DNA of 64,000 bases from JBBKXR01 sp037969585 (GCA_037969585.1 JBBKXR010000163.1:1-64000); one strand, 5' to 3'; counted from the first letter of the stretch, positions 35,715-44,336 are shown. Numbers and translations: made by a program. Notes: generated from the letters alone by a model not told the origin.

Positions 35715-36431
35715 TCATTGTAGCTTGAGCTCTACCTGAGGCACTGGGAGATCGATTCCGACTTCGCGGGCGAACACCGGTTTTGCATCGCTTGCATTGG
35801 CGTCGACATAATGCCACCACTCGCTATCGATTTTGTTGAAGCCCGCGGTTTTCATCGCTGACTGCAACAGGGTGATGTTCTTGCGGACCTCCGCATTGTT
35901 GCCGACGTAGTTTGACCAGGCCCGCGGCGAAAATTCGTCGAAGGTCGACGGCATAGGAACCTCATTGCCGTTGGTATCGGTAAGTGTGACGTCGACGGCG
36001 ACCCCGTAAGTGTGGAATGACAAGCCCGTCTCGGGCGGTGCGACGTAGTTGGGATCAGGGTTCGAATACCAGAGTGCCATGTGCGAACTCGGCGGCCGCC
36101 AGCCGTCCCATATTTTCAGTCGATAACCTTGGGTTTCGACGAAGCGTTGGGCGATCAGCAACTTTTCGGCGGTATCGCGGTGCAGCAGACAGGGCATGTC
36201 AGCGGGGTAGAGGCGCTTCGAAGCGATGTTGCTGCGGGTGGCGTAGCGCAGATCGATGACGACTCCAGGGACGGTGTCGGCGACGTAGACAAAGTTCTGA
36301 CGCTGCACTAAGGCGCGTTGTTCCGCCGAGTACATATCGGGAAAGCGCTGGCGGTGGGCGCAGGTGACCAGGATCAACGCCGCGCTGGCGAGAAGCAAAA
36401 TGGGTAGGAATCGTGGGAGTATTGAATTCAT
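35715..36431 (-). CDS. VanX-like D-alanyl-D-alanine dipeptidase, predicted lipoprotein
   Basis: 238 residues. A hydrophobic leader ends with LVTC, a lipobox-like cysteine (Cys24). The zinc site of VanX is complete: SFHTYGVAVD (His and Asp ligands), SEWWHY (catalytic Glu and third ligand His), with the conserved arginine in DGWRPPSSH. It cleaves D-Ala-D-Ala in the periplasm, probably in peptidoglycan recycling or nutrition. No vanHA genes are near, so glycopeptide resistance is not implied. Confidence 0.9.
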   Translation of the reverse strand: MNSILPRFLPILLLASAALILVTCAHRQRFPDMYSAEQRALVQRQNFVYVADTVPGVVIDLRYATRSNIASKRLYPADMPCLLHRDTAEKLLIAQRFVETQGYRLKIWDGWRPPSSHMALWYSNPDPNYVAPPETGLSFHTYGVAVDVTLTDTNGNEVPMPSTFDEFSPRAWSNYVGNNAEVRKNITLLQSAMKTAGFNKIDSEWWHYVDANASDAKPVFAREVGIDLPVPQVELKLQ

Positions 36432-36521
36432 CTAAAATTGTAGAAACTATAGACTATTTGATGATATTGAGCGACTTTTCACCTTTTTTCGTTGGTTGCC
36501 CAGCGCTTTCCCTGCCGCGTC

Positions 36522-37730
36522 ATGCTTTTGCCCGAGACTTTCGTCACCCTATTCCTCCCGATTGCCGCTGTGTTGATGGGCTGTTGCGTCGGTTCGTTTT
36601 TGAATGTGGTCATCTATCGGCTGCCTAACGATCTGAGCGTCAACGAACCGAAGCGTTCGTTCTGCCCGACGTGTAAGTATGATATTCCCTGGTATCAGAA
36701 TTTGCCGATCTTCAGTTGGATATTGTTGCGCGGTAAATGCGCGTCCTGCAAGCAGTCGATCGCCCCGCGTTATCTCATGGTCGAGGCGCTGACCGGCGTT
36801 TGCTTTCTGGCGATCTGGAAAACGTTTGTGATCGACTTCGATACGTTGAACTCCGTTCTGGATGCGATGGAACCGGAAAACCGGACGGTTCTGGCGATGC
36901 TGAAAGTGATGGCGCCGAGCGTCGGTCACGTGTTGGCCTTGTGGATTCTTTTCGCGCTGCTGATCTCAGCGACTTTCATCGATTTTGATCACTTCATCAT
37001 TCCCGATTCGATCACCATCGGTGGTCTGGTGGTTGGTGTTGTGGCGGCAACGGTGGTGCCTGGGATGCTCAACGAGACGGTATGGTATCGCGGTCTACTG
37101 ATGTCGCTGATCGGTGCAGCGACGGGCTACGCGCTGCTCTGGCTGGTGGTTAATCTCGGCAAGTTGGCCTTTGGGCGAATCAAATACGAGTTCGAAGAAC
37201 CCGCTGTGTGGAAGGTTCATCAACCGAAGGATGCCGACGAGCCGATCATTCACGTCGATGGCGATGACACGGGTTGGACGGACGTTTTTTATCGACCGAC
37301 CGACCGCATGGTCATCGACGCGACCGAGGTGGTGATCAATGGCGAAAAGCGTGAGCCGGGTCGAGTGGTCGTGTTTGGAGATCGCTTTGAGTTACCGGAC
37401 GGCGAAGTATTGAACCTCGACGACGTCAAGGAAGTCAGCGGGCGCTGCACCAAGGTCGTCATTCCGCGCGAAGCCATGGGATTTGGCGACGTGAAATTCA
37501 TCGCCATGATCGGCGCCTTCCTCGGCTGGCAGGCGGTACTGTTCACGGTGTTCGCCGCGTCGATCATCGGAGCGGTAATTGGTGTCAGTCAAAAACTCGT
37601 GTCGAAAGAGGAATGGAAACGGCCCATCCCGTTTGGACCGTATCTGACGCTGGGAGCGGTGCTGTGGGTGTTCGCCGGTCCCGCCCTGATGTTTTGGTAC
37701 TTCGGGCTGCTCGGCTTCGGTCGAGGCTGA
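36522..37730 (+). CDS. type IV prepilin peptidase with cytoplasmic insertion
   Basis: 402 residues from ATG 36522 (MLLPETF). It cleaves and usually N-methylates type IV pilin/type II secretion pseudopilin leaders. Evidence: GSFLNVVIYRLP, the zinc-type tetracysteine (Cys48, Cys51, Cys73, Cys76), FIDFDHFIIPD with a catalytic Asp (about 154-156), and GFGDVKF with Asp323. Between the two Asp motifs is a hydrophilic insertion of about 100 residues (220-318) where typical enzymes have a short loop. No pilin or secretion genes are adjacent. Confidence 0.92.
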   Translation: MLLPETFVTLFLPIAAVLMGCCVGSFLNVVIYRLPNDLSVNEPKRSFCPTCKYDIPWYQNLPIFSWILLRGKCASCKQSIAPRYLMVEALTGVCFLAIWKTFVIDFDTLNSVLDAMEPENRTVLAMLKVMAPSVGHVLALWILFALLISATFIDFDHFIIPDSITIGGLVVGVVAATVVPGMLNETVWYRGLLMSLIGAATGYALLWLVVNLGKLAFGRIKYEFEEPAVWKVHQPKDADEPIIHVDGDDTGWTDVFYRPTDRMVIDATEVVINGEKREPGRVVVFGDRFELPDGEVLNLDDVKEVSGRCTKVVIPREAMGFGDVKFIAMIGAFLGWQAVLFTVFAASIIGAVIGVSQKLVSKEEWKRPIPFGPYLTLGAVLWVFAGPALMFWYFGLLGFGRG

Positions 37731-37743
37731 GCCAAAGGCTCAG
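37727..37743. terminator. hairpin overlapping both convergent stop codons
   Basis: CTGAGCC, AAA, GGCTCAG: a perfect 7-bp stem with a triloop. The plus-strand TGA (37728-37730) and the minus-strand TGA (37740-37742) both lie inside it. It could end both transcripts, but there is no T-run. Confidence 0.4.
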
Positions 37744-38621
37744 GCGCCAATCGGGTGCCAGGCGGTTTTGTGCTCGAGGGTGTTGAGAATGCGGTAAGGG
37801 TCGGCAGCGTCGGAGCCGAACCAGTCCTCGTCGGTCGTGCAGGAATGGTTGGCGAACCGTTTTACGTTGTCGGCGACTCCGCTCTGTAGTGTAGCGGCAA
37901 TGTCGGCGGAGCCCGATGCGTCGATGACGGCGTTGACGTCCATGTGGGAGGCCATGATCGGTGCGAGTTCGGCCCGCTGTCCGGTGAGGATGTTGACTAC
38001 GCCGCCGGGCAGGTCGCTGGTGGCGAGAACTTCAGCCAGACTGATGGAGGGCAGGGGAGCGGTCTCGGAAGCTATGGCGACGACCGTGTTTCCACTGAGA
38101 ATGATGGCGGCGATTTCGCTCACCAACGCGAGGAGCGAAGGTTGATCGGGGCAAAACAATCCGACCACGCCGGTCGGTTCTGGAGTGGTGAAATTGAAGT
38201 GGCTGCTGGCGACGGGATTCACGGCGCCGAAGACTTGATGGATCTTGTCGGTCCAGCCGGCGAAGTAGACCAGCCGGTCGACGCTGGCATCGATTTCGCG
38301 AGCGGCGTCTTTGGCGTTGGCGCCTGTGAGTGATCGAATCTCCTCTACGAAAGTGTCGCGTCGGCTCTCGAGCATTTCGGCCGCACGATAGAGGATCTGC
38401 CCACGCAGGTAAGCTGAGGTGCCGGCCCAGCCTCCAAAAGCCTTGCGGGCGGCGCGAACCGCATCGCGAAGATCCTTGCGCGAGGCGTGGCAGTAGTTGG
38501 CGAGATGAGCGTCAGTCTTGGCATCTGTGGCGATCATGTAGCGTCCGCTCTCAGTCCGCGGAAACGATCCGCCGATGTAGAGCTTGTAGGTTTTGAGTAT
38601 GGCGAGGCGGGAACCGGGCAT
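37740..38621 (-). CDS. short aldehyde-dehydrogenase-family protein lacking the catalytic half
   Basis: 293 residues. It matches the N-terminal NAD-binding part of aldehyde dehydrogenases: KLYIGGSFPRTESGR, HASRKDLRDAVRAARKAFGGWAG, EPTGVVGLFCPDQPSLL (the WNFP-like position is changed), GNTVVAIASETAPL, DLPGGVVNILTG. It then ends with NHSCTTDEDW...EHKTAWHPIGA, stopping where a full-length enzyme would continue to the catalytic Cys region. Similar short forms end with KTxWHPIG and normally sit beside a full-length ALDH; here no full-length copy is next door. It may be a partner subunit or an inactive homologue. No frameshift is seen. Confidence 0.82.
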   Translation of the reverse strand: MPGSRLAILKTYKLYIGGSFPRTESGRYMIATDAKTDAHLANYCHASRKDLRDAVRAARKAFGGWAGTSAYLRGQILYRAAEMLESRRDTFVEEIRSLTGANAKDAAREIDASVDRLVYFAGWTDKIHQVFGAVNPVASSHFNFTTPEPTGVVGLFCPDQPSLLALVSEIAAIILSGNTVVAIASETAPLPSISLAEVLATSDLPGGVVNILTGQRAELAPIMASHMDVNAVIDASGSADIAATLQSGVADNVKRFANHSCTTDEDWFGSDAADPYRILNTLEHKTAWHPIGA

Positions 38622-38682
38622 GGTGCTGAATTCAGGACAGATTAGGGACTTTTTTTGAGGGTGTCGAGGGGAGGATACAGCC

Positions 38683-38699
38683 CTGTCATGAAATGACAG
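38683..38699. repeat. perfect inverted repeat between divergent genes
   Basis: CTGTCAT, GAA, ATGACAG: 7-bp arms. It is 62 bases upstream of the short ALDH gene and 120 bases upstream of the next plus-strand gene. The symmetry is operator-like, but it could also be an RNA hairpin. Confidence 0.4.
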
Positions 38700-38818
38700 A
38701 TTATCGTATCAAGAGGAGGGAAAAATTGGCCAACGTCTGGTTTCGCTGGCATTCACAATTCCCCTGCACTCGGTATTGAGTTTCGTAGCGCTCTGGTGTT
38801 GCATGGTGGGACCGACCA

Positions 38819-39265
38819 ATGGCTGACCCGAATCTTCCTCCTCCTGAAAAAGCCAATCCCATGGCGGTGGCGATTGCCGCGGGCTTGGTGGTGTTGCATA
38901 CGCGGCGGTATCGGCGGAATCTTTTGTTTGGAATGACATTGGTGACGCTGCTGTGGACCTTTGTCGGTGCGGCATTCATCGGCGGGGCGCTGATGCAGCG
39001 TCCGGTGGCGTTCACGATTTACTGGATGGTGTGTTTTTTGTTGGTGTTGGCGCTGTCGATTATGGCGCTATACGATCTGATGCGGGTGCGCAAAGAGCAT
39101 GGCAGGGAACAGCGTAAGCTCGAGGAGCGATTGGGTGAGGCGATGGATGAAATCAAGGCCAAGGCCGCAGATGTCGGAATCGAAAGTGAAGGCACCAAGT
39201 TAGACGAGCGCACGGCGCCGGGGCAGACGGTGATCGATGTCGAGTCCGAGGACGTTTCTAAATAG
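38819..39265 (+). CDS. membrane protein with two helices and charged tail
   Basis: 148 residues. Two hydrophobic segments (about 36-60 and 66-88) after a basic N-terminus, then a Lys/Glu-rich helix (MRVRKEHGREQRKLEERLGEAMDEIKA) and an acidic tail. No family recognised. It ends 7 bases before the dGTPase-like gene and is probably co-transcribed with it. Confidence 0.72.
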   Translation: MADPNLPPPEKANPMAVAIAAGLVVLHTRRYRRNLLFGMTLVTLLWTFVGAAFIGGALMQRPVAFTIYWMVCFLLVLALSIMALYDLMRVRKEHGREQRKLEERLGEAMDEIKAKAADVGIESEGTKLDERTAPGQTVIDVESEDVSK

Positions 39266-39272
39266 TGGGTCA

Positions 39273-40397
39273 ATGATTCGACGACGCGAAGATCTCGAGG
39301 CTGCTGAAGCGGCGGTGCTGGCACCGTGGGCGCAGCGTGTGGCAGATAGTTTTGGTCGCGAGCACGCGGAGCCTAAGCACAAGTTGCGGACCACTTATCA
39401 ACGGGATCGCGCGCGGGTAATTCATTCCGAGGCGTTTCGTCGATTGGAATATAAGACGCAGGTTTTTCTTAACGGGACGGGTGATCACCTGCGCACGCGA
39501 TTGACGCACACGATGGAGGTCGCGTCGGTCAGTCGCGTGATCGCACGGGCGCTGGGTTTGAACGAAGACTTGGCGGAAGCGATCGCTCTGGCGCACGATC
39601 TCGGTCACGCGCCGTTCGGCCACACCGGCGAGGAGCGGTTGAACCGGCTGATGAAGGGCCATGGTGGATTTGAACACAATTTGCAAAGCCTGCGCATTGT
39701 CGAGGTTATCGAGTCAAAGCATCCTGAGACACCGGGATTAAACTTGAGTTACGAACTGCGCGAGGGCTTGCGCAAACATGACCAAGGTTATGTGCGTGGT
39801 GAGCAGAGTTTCCAGTCGCCATCTCTGGAAGCTCAGGTGGCAAATCTGGCGGATGAGATCGCCTACTACAGTCACGACCTCGACGATGGTCTGGAGGCGG
39901 GACTGTTGTCGGAGCAAGAGCTGGAGGCGGTCGAGCTTTGGCGACGGTGTGCGGTTGGCGTGCAGGAGACTTTTCCCGGCTTCGATGGGGCTGGATTTCG
40001 GCGTCAGTTGATCCGAAATCTGATCGATCTCGAGGTCGAAGATGTAGTCACCGCGACGGCACAGCGAATTGAAGATTCGGGAGTGCAATCGGCGGACGAT
40101 GTGCGGAGCCAGCCAAAATTACTGGTTGGCTACAGCGATGGAATGCGGCGCTGGAACCAGCAACTGCGCAAATTTCTCTACCAGAACCTTTACTTTCATC
40201 CGCAGGTAGCAGAGCCGAATCAGCGCGCGGCAGATCTTATCGAGCGTGTGTTCTGTGCTTGTCTGGAAAAGCCGGAGATCATGGGCCAATCGACGTTGAA
40301 CCGCCGCAATCGAGACGGCCTGGAGCGCACTGCCTGCGACTATGTGTCCGGAATGACCGATCGCTACCTGATGAGCGCGGCAGAGGAATTGGCCTGA
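39273..40397 (+). CDS. dGTPase-like HD-domain deoxynucleotide triphosphohydrolase
   Basis: 374 residues from ATG 39273. The HD signature is clear: RLTHTMEVASVSR (His79), ALAHDLGHAPFGHTGE (His108-Asp109), and DEIAYYSHDLDDG. The opening HKLRTTYQRDRARVIHSEAFRRLEYKTQVF is typical of dGTPase-like proteins type 2. It hydrolyses dNTPs to nucleoside plus tripolyphosphate and controls dNTP pools. Cytoplasmic. Confidence 0.92.
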   Translation: MIRRREDLEAAEAAVLAPWAQRVADSFGREHAEPKHKLRTTYQRDRARVIHSEAFRRLEYKTQVFLNGTGDHLRTRLTHTMEVASVSRVIARALGLNEDLAEAIALAHDLGHAPFGHTGEERLNRLMKGHGGFEHNLQSLRIVEVIESKHPETPGLNLSYELREGLRKHDQGYVRGEQSFQSPSLEAQVANLADEIAYYSHDLDDGLEAGLLSEQELEAVELWRRCAVGVQETFPGFDGAGFRRQLIRNLIDLEVEDVVTATAQRIEDSGVQSADDVRSQPKLLVGYSDGMRRWNQQLRKFLYQNLYFHPQVAEPNQRAADLIERVFCACLEKPEIMGQSTLNRRNRDGLERTACDYVSGMTDRYLMSAAEELA

Positions 40398-40438
40398 GTG
40401 CCAGCGATATTCTGTAATCGTGTATTCGGAATCGTTAA

Positions 40439-41083
40439 TCAGATCTCACCGGTCCTTGCATTGCAATAGGCTAGAAGCAAACGAAGCCGGGTGCGCAAAT
40501 TGGGGATTTCAAGGATTTCCTGCTTCAGTTCCGGGTCACCGACGACGTTGTGGGCAATGACGTCGGCGGTTGCCGAGGCATTGTCGAGTTCACGTAGGTG
40601 CTCGGTGAGCGTCTCTGAGAGTGAGCCGTTGGCTGAACTGAGGCTTACCAAATCGCTGGCGATTTGGTCGAGGTCGTCGGCAATTAGCTCGGTGAGGGAG
40701 TCGTCATGGGTGGAGGAATGGTCTTCGAAATCCTCAATCTCAGCGATACGGAACGGATCGTGTTGGTGCCATCCACCGATTCTGATGCGCCGCACGCCTT
40801 GAAGGATGAGATTTGAGGTGCCGTCTGGCTGGGAAACACAGGCGCGAATCAGGGCTGCGGTGGAAACGCTGCGGATGGCGTCATCGTCGCGGTCGTCGGC
40901 ATCTCGCTGGATGGTGCCAATGCAGAACATTCGGTCGGTCTCAAGGGCGTGGGCGAGCATTTCCCGATAGCGGGGCTCGAATATGCAGAGCGGCAGCAGG
41001 CAGTGGGGAAACAGGGTGCAATCGCTGAGTACCATGACGGGGAGCGTCGAGGGCAGGGGGATTTCTGAAGTGATGGGCTCCAT
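40439..41083 (-). CDS. LON N-terminal substrate-binding-domain protein
   Basis: 214 residues. The LON-SB domain is recognised by LPVMVLSDCTLFPHCLLPLCIFEPRYREML and the later TSNLILQGVRRIRIG; it lacks the ATPase and protease parts of Lon. A helical C-terminus (ELKQEILEIPNLRTRLRLLLAY) follows. Stand-alone LON domain proteins may serve as adaptors. Convergent with the dGTPase-like gene. Confidence 0.86.
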   Translation of the reverse strand: MEPITSEIPLPSTLPVMVLSDCTLFPHCLLPLCIFEPRYREMLAHALETDRMFCIGTIQRDADDRDDDAIRSVSTAALIRACVSQPDGTSNLILQGVRRIRIGGWHQHDPFRIAEIEDFEDHSSTHDDSLTELIADDLDQIASDLVSLSSANGSLSETLTEHLRELDNASATADVIAHNVVGDPELKQEILEIPNLRTRLRLLLAYCNARTGEI

Positions 41084-41230
41084 ATGAGAGGCTATTACGA
41101 TGTTCGGAGCAAAAAGGGAACGCGAGAATTTAGTTCGACGAAGCCCCCGATTTTATTTATTGCAAGAACAGCGAAACGTGGTTGATTCAGCGCCGTTAAG
41201 AAAAAGCCAAAAAGAACCTAAAACCCGCAT

Positions 41231-41255
41231 CAAGGCGATGCCTCCTTGTCCAAGG
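41231..41255 (+). promoter_or_regulatory. candidate rpsO leader with mutually exclusive hairpins
   Basis: CAAGG (41231-41235) can pair with CCTTG (41244-41248), and CCTT (41244-41247) can instead pair with AAGG (41252-41255). The middle segment contains the predicted TTG start. Only one pairing can form at a time. This could regulate rpsO translation, as S15 does in other bacteria, but the stems are short. Confidence 0.3.
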
Positions 41256-41515
41256 AAATGACTGAAACAACCACAGATCTGAAAGAATTCCAACTGCACG
41301 ACACCGACACCGGTAGTGCAGATGTCCAGGTAGCGCGTCTGACGACTCGCATCACACACCTGACCGATCACCTTTCTCGGAATAAGAAAGATTTCTCATC
41401 CCGTCGCGGCCTGCTCAAGCTGGTGGCGACTCGGCGCAAGCTTCTGGACTATTTGGCCAGAACTGACAACGAGCGTTATCAGAAAATTATCAAGACTCTC
41501 GGCTTGCGCCGTTAG
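41246..41515 (+). CDS. rpsO: 30S ribosomal protein S15
   Basis: 89 residues from TTG 41246, which gives the usual length for S15; an ATG 12 bases later has AAGGA only two bases away, too close for a normal Shine-Dalgarno site. The family core is plain: DTGSADVQVARLTTRITHL, SRRGLLKLVATRRKLLDYL, and the GLRR end. S15 binds the central domain of 16S rRNA. It is followed by pnp, the classic rpsO-pnp order. Confidence 0.96.
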   Translation: MSKEMTETTTDLKEFQLHDTDTGSADVQVARLTTRITHLTDHLSRNKKDFSSRRGLLKLVATRRKLLDYLARTDNERYQKIIKTLGLRR

Positions 41516-41522
41516 CTCTTCC

Positions 41523-41551
41523 GCCGGAATCGAGGATGCCTCGGTTTCGGC
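41523..41551 (+). terminator. strong hairpin in the rpsO-pnp intergenic region
   Basis: A 13-bp stem with ATG loop: 41523-41535 pairs with 41539-41551, including two G-T wobbles. It begins 8 bases after the rpsO stop. The only T-rich stretch is several bases downstream, so full termination is doubtful; it may be a partial terminator or RNase III processing site, as in the E. coli rpsO-pnp region. The rest of the 286-base gap to pnp shows no gene. Confidence 0.5.
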
Positions 41552-41801
41552 CGCGGTACTTTCTTGCCCGGATTCCCCGTGGCGAGCGATCCCGGTCATC
41601 GCTGACTTCAGGCGGTGGGCGTGACCTGCCTCATTATTGAAGGCCCCGACTCGCGCCGTTCTGCGCCTGTCTTATTTGATCAGAAATTTACGCTCACCGC
41701 TTCCGAAAATTTTTCGTCGAGCCCTGCTGAGTTGATTTTTCAATTTCCGCCCACAGGCGAACCCATTCCAACCTAATTTCATTAACAGAAAGTAAAAAAA
41801 C

Positions 41802-43979
41802 ATGAGTATAGAAAACGTAACGTGCCAAGTCGGCGCGAATGAAATCACCATCGAGACCGGTAAGTATGCCAAATTGGCAGACGGCGCGGTCACCGTAAGT
41901 TGTGGCGAAACCAGTATCCTGGTTACCGCTGTCTCACAGACCAAAGTTCGCGAGGGCCAGGATTGGTTCCCGATGTCGGTCGAATACAAAGAAAAGGCGT
42001 CGGCTGCCGGACGTTTCCCGGGTGGCTACTTCAAACGTGAAGGCCGTCCGACCGAAAAAGAAATTCTCACCTGCCGCATGACGGATCGCCCTCTGCGTCC
42101 GTTGTTCCCGAAGGGTTATCTTTTCGACACCCAGATCATCGCGCTGTTGCTCAGTGCTGATGGCGAAAACGACTCGGATGTTCTTAGCATCAATGGTGCT
42201 TCCGCAGCGTTGGCTCTTTCCGACATTCCCTTCGCTGGCCCGATCGGTGCTGTGCGCGTTGGTCTTGTCGACGGCGAGTTCGTCGTCAACCCGACTCACA
42301 CGCAACGTGAAGAGAGCGATCTCGATCTGGTCTACGTCGGCAGTGCCGACCAGGTCATCATGATCGAAGGCTCCGCTGAAGAAATCGGCGAAGACAAATT
42401 CAAAGAAGCGTTGACCTATGCTCAGGGCCACGTCGCGGTTCTCGTCCAGGCTCAGAAGGATCTGGTCGCTAAGGCCGGTAAAGAAAAGCGCGTGCCGGAC
42501 CTGATGACGGTTCGTCAGGAGCTTCTCGATATCGCCTACGAAATCGCTGGCGACAAGATTGCCGACGCGATCTACAAACCTAGCAAGGTGGAGCGCGCTG
42601 CGGCGACCAACGCTCTGAAGAAAGATCTCGAGGCTGCGGTTCGCGAAAAATTCGAAGACGCCACCGATTTCGAAATCTCCCAGGCATTCGACTTTCTCCA
42701 GAAGAAAGCCTTCCGCGTCAGCATCATGGAAAAAGGTGTGCGCTGCGACGGTCGCGACACCGAGACCATTCGTGCGCTTTCCGGCGAGATCAACCTGTTG
42801 CCGCGTGCACATGGTTCGGCTCTGTTCGCTCGTGGTGAGACCCAGGCGCTGGCAGTGGCCACATTGGCTCCTGCTGACGAAGCGCAGTTCATCGACAACT
42901 ATGCAGGTGGCGAAGACAGCAAGCGCTTCATGCTGCACTACAACTTCCCGCCGTTCAGCGTCGGTGAAACCGGTCGTGTCGGTGGTTTTAACCGCCGCGA
43001 GATCGGTCACGGTGCGCTCGCAGAGCGTTCTATCCTGCCGGTCATTCCTGACACCGATGAATTCCCTTACGCAATCCGCGTGGTCAGCGAAGTGATGGAG
43101 TCGAACGGCTCAACCTCGATGGCCAGTGTCTGTTCGGGCTCGATGTCGCTGCTCGCTTCCGGCGTGCCGATCAAACGTCACGTTGCCGGTATCTCAGTCG
43201 GTCTGGTTACCGAACTCAACGAAGACGGTAGCATCGATAAATACAAGACCATGATGGACATCATCGGTTCCGAAGATTTCTTCGGCGACATGGACTTCAA
43301 GCTGTGTGGCACCTCAGAAGGTGTGACCGGTTACCAGCTCGACCTCAAGTTGCCGGGCATCCCGCTCGACATCCTGTTCGAGGCCATCGACAAAGCCAAA
43401 GCTGGTCGCGGCACGGTGCTCGACGTGATGAACTCGGTCATCGCTGAACCTTCAGCGCTCAGCGAACACGCTCCGCGCATCGAGAGCACCAAGATCGATC
43501 CTCAGAAGATCGGTGAACTCATTGGGCCCGGCGGTAAAAACATCAAGGGCATCCAGGCCGAGACCGGTGCTGAGATCAACATCGAAGACGATGGCACCGT
43601 GCACATCTACGCCTCCAAGAAGGAAGCATTGGATCGCGCCATGGAGCTTGTTAATCGCGTCGGTGCTGAGATCGAAATCGGCAAGCTGTATGAAGGTAAG
43701 GTCGTTTCGACGACCAACTTCGGTGCGTTCATGGAAGTGCTGCCCGGCAAGGATGGCATGATCCACATCTCGGAACTCGCTGACTTCCGCGTCGAAAAAG
43801 TCGAAGACGTCGTCAAGCGCGGTGACGTCATCGTTGCCAAGTGCATCGGCATCGACGAGCGCGGTCGCGTCAAGATGAGCCGCAAGGCCGCTATGGCCGA
43901 ACGCGCTGTCGAAGCGGACGCCGAACTAAACGCCGGTAACGGCGATGGTGGTGACGACGACAACGAAGATCGTGGCTGA
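41802..43979 (+). CDS. pnp: polyribonucleotide nucleotidyltransferase (PNPase)
   Basis: 725 residues. Two RNase PH-like domains (first opens CQVGANEITIETGKYA; second contains RCDGRDTETIRALSGE and the active-site SEDFFGDMDFKLCGT), then the KH domain (LIGPGGKNIKGIQAETG) and S1 domain (YEGKVVSTTNFGAFMEVLPGKDGMIHISEL). An acidic tail (GDGGDDDNED) ends it. It degrades RNA phosphorolytically and can add tails. Length is normal for the family. Followed by a strong terminator. Confidence 0.97.
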   Translation: MSIENVTCQVGANEITIETGKYAKLADGAVTVSCGETSILVTAVSQTKVREGQDWFPMSVEYKEKASAAGRFPGGYFKREGRPTEKEILTCRMTDRPLRPLFPKGYLFDTQIIALLLSADGENDSDVLSINGASAALALSDIPFAGPIGAVRVGLVDGEFVVNPTHTQREESDLDLVYVGSADQVIMIEGSAEEIGEDKFKEALTYAQGHVAVLVQAQKDLVAKAGKEKRVPDLMTVRQELLDIAYEIAGDKIADAIYKPSKVERAAATNALKKDLEAAVREKFEDATDFEISQAFDFLQKKAFRVSIMEKGVRCDGRDTETIRALSGEINLLPRAHGSALFARGETQALAVATLAPADEAQFIDNYAGGEDSKRFMLHYNFPPFSVGETGRVGGFNRREIGHGALAERSILPVIPDTDEFPYAIRVVSEVMESNGSTSMASVCSGSMSLLASGVPIKRHVAGISVGLVTELNEDGSIDKYKTMMDIIGSEDFFGDMDFKLCGTSEGVTGYQLDLKLPGIPLDILFEAIDKAKAGRGTVLDVMNSVIAEPSALSEHAPRIESTKIDPQKIGELIGPGGKNIKGIQAETGAEINIEDDGTVHIYASKKEALDRAMELVNRVGAEIEIGKLYEGKVVSTTNFGAFMEVLPGKDGMIHISELADFRVEKVEDVVKRGDVIVAKCIGIDERGRVKMSRKAAMAERAVEADAELNAGNGDGGDDDNEDRG

Positions 43980-44008
43980 TAGCTAAGACTAGCTGAATTA
44001 CTGTCGAA

Positions 44009-44040
44009 GGGCGGGGGAGCAATCCTCCGCCCTTTTTTTT
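44009..44040 (+). terminator. rho-independent terminator of pnp
   Basis: A 10-bp stem (44009-44018 with 44023-44032, one G-T pair), a GCAA loop and eight Ts immediately after. It starts 29 bases after the pnp stop. Confidence 0.9.
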
Positions 44041-44336
44041 GCATCGGAGAAAGGCACAGGAACGGGAAGCTGCTTGCCGATTGATCGATCGATTTACGAG
44101 AAGAACGGTCGCGTTGCGGGGCGCGAAACAGCCCTAAATTGTAGCCATTAGAGGAAATCTCGGCAGCATAGTGAAAAAACGGTGTTAAAAACGTTTGGAA
44201 TGCTTGACGAGTGGCTCCGCATTGATCAGTCTGATGGGGAAATTTCTGATAAAAAGGCTTTTCCAAGGTGGAAAGACTGTGTTAATCCATCGCATTCGGT
44301 GAGAACCGACAACGTTTTCAGTTTTACAACTCGAGT
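44041..44336. other. intergenic region without a gene
   Basis: 296 bases between the pnp terminator and the TpsB gene. I see no plausible small gene, tRNA, strong promoter or repeat. The region is presumed to hold the TpsB promoter; ATG 44337 has no Shine-Dalgarno-like sequence just upstream. Confidence 0.5.

Noticed and set aside
36056..36070. tRNA-like GGTTCGAAT sequence
   Set aside because: It lies inside the DD-dipeptidase gene and no cloverleaf arms can be formed around it; no tRNA was found in the window.
41934..43010. 358-codon minus-strand ORF
   Set aside because: Antisense to pnp, whose identity is certain; no family-like sequence.
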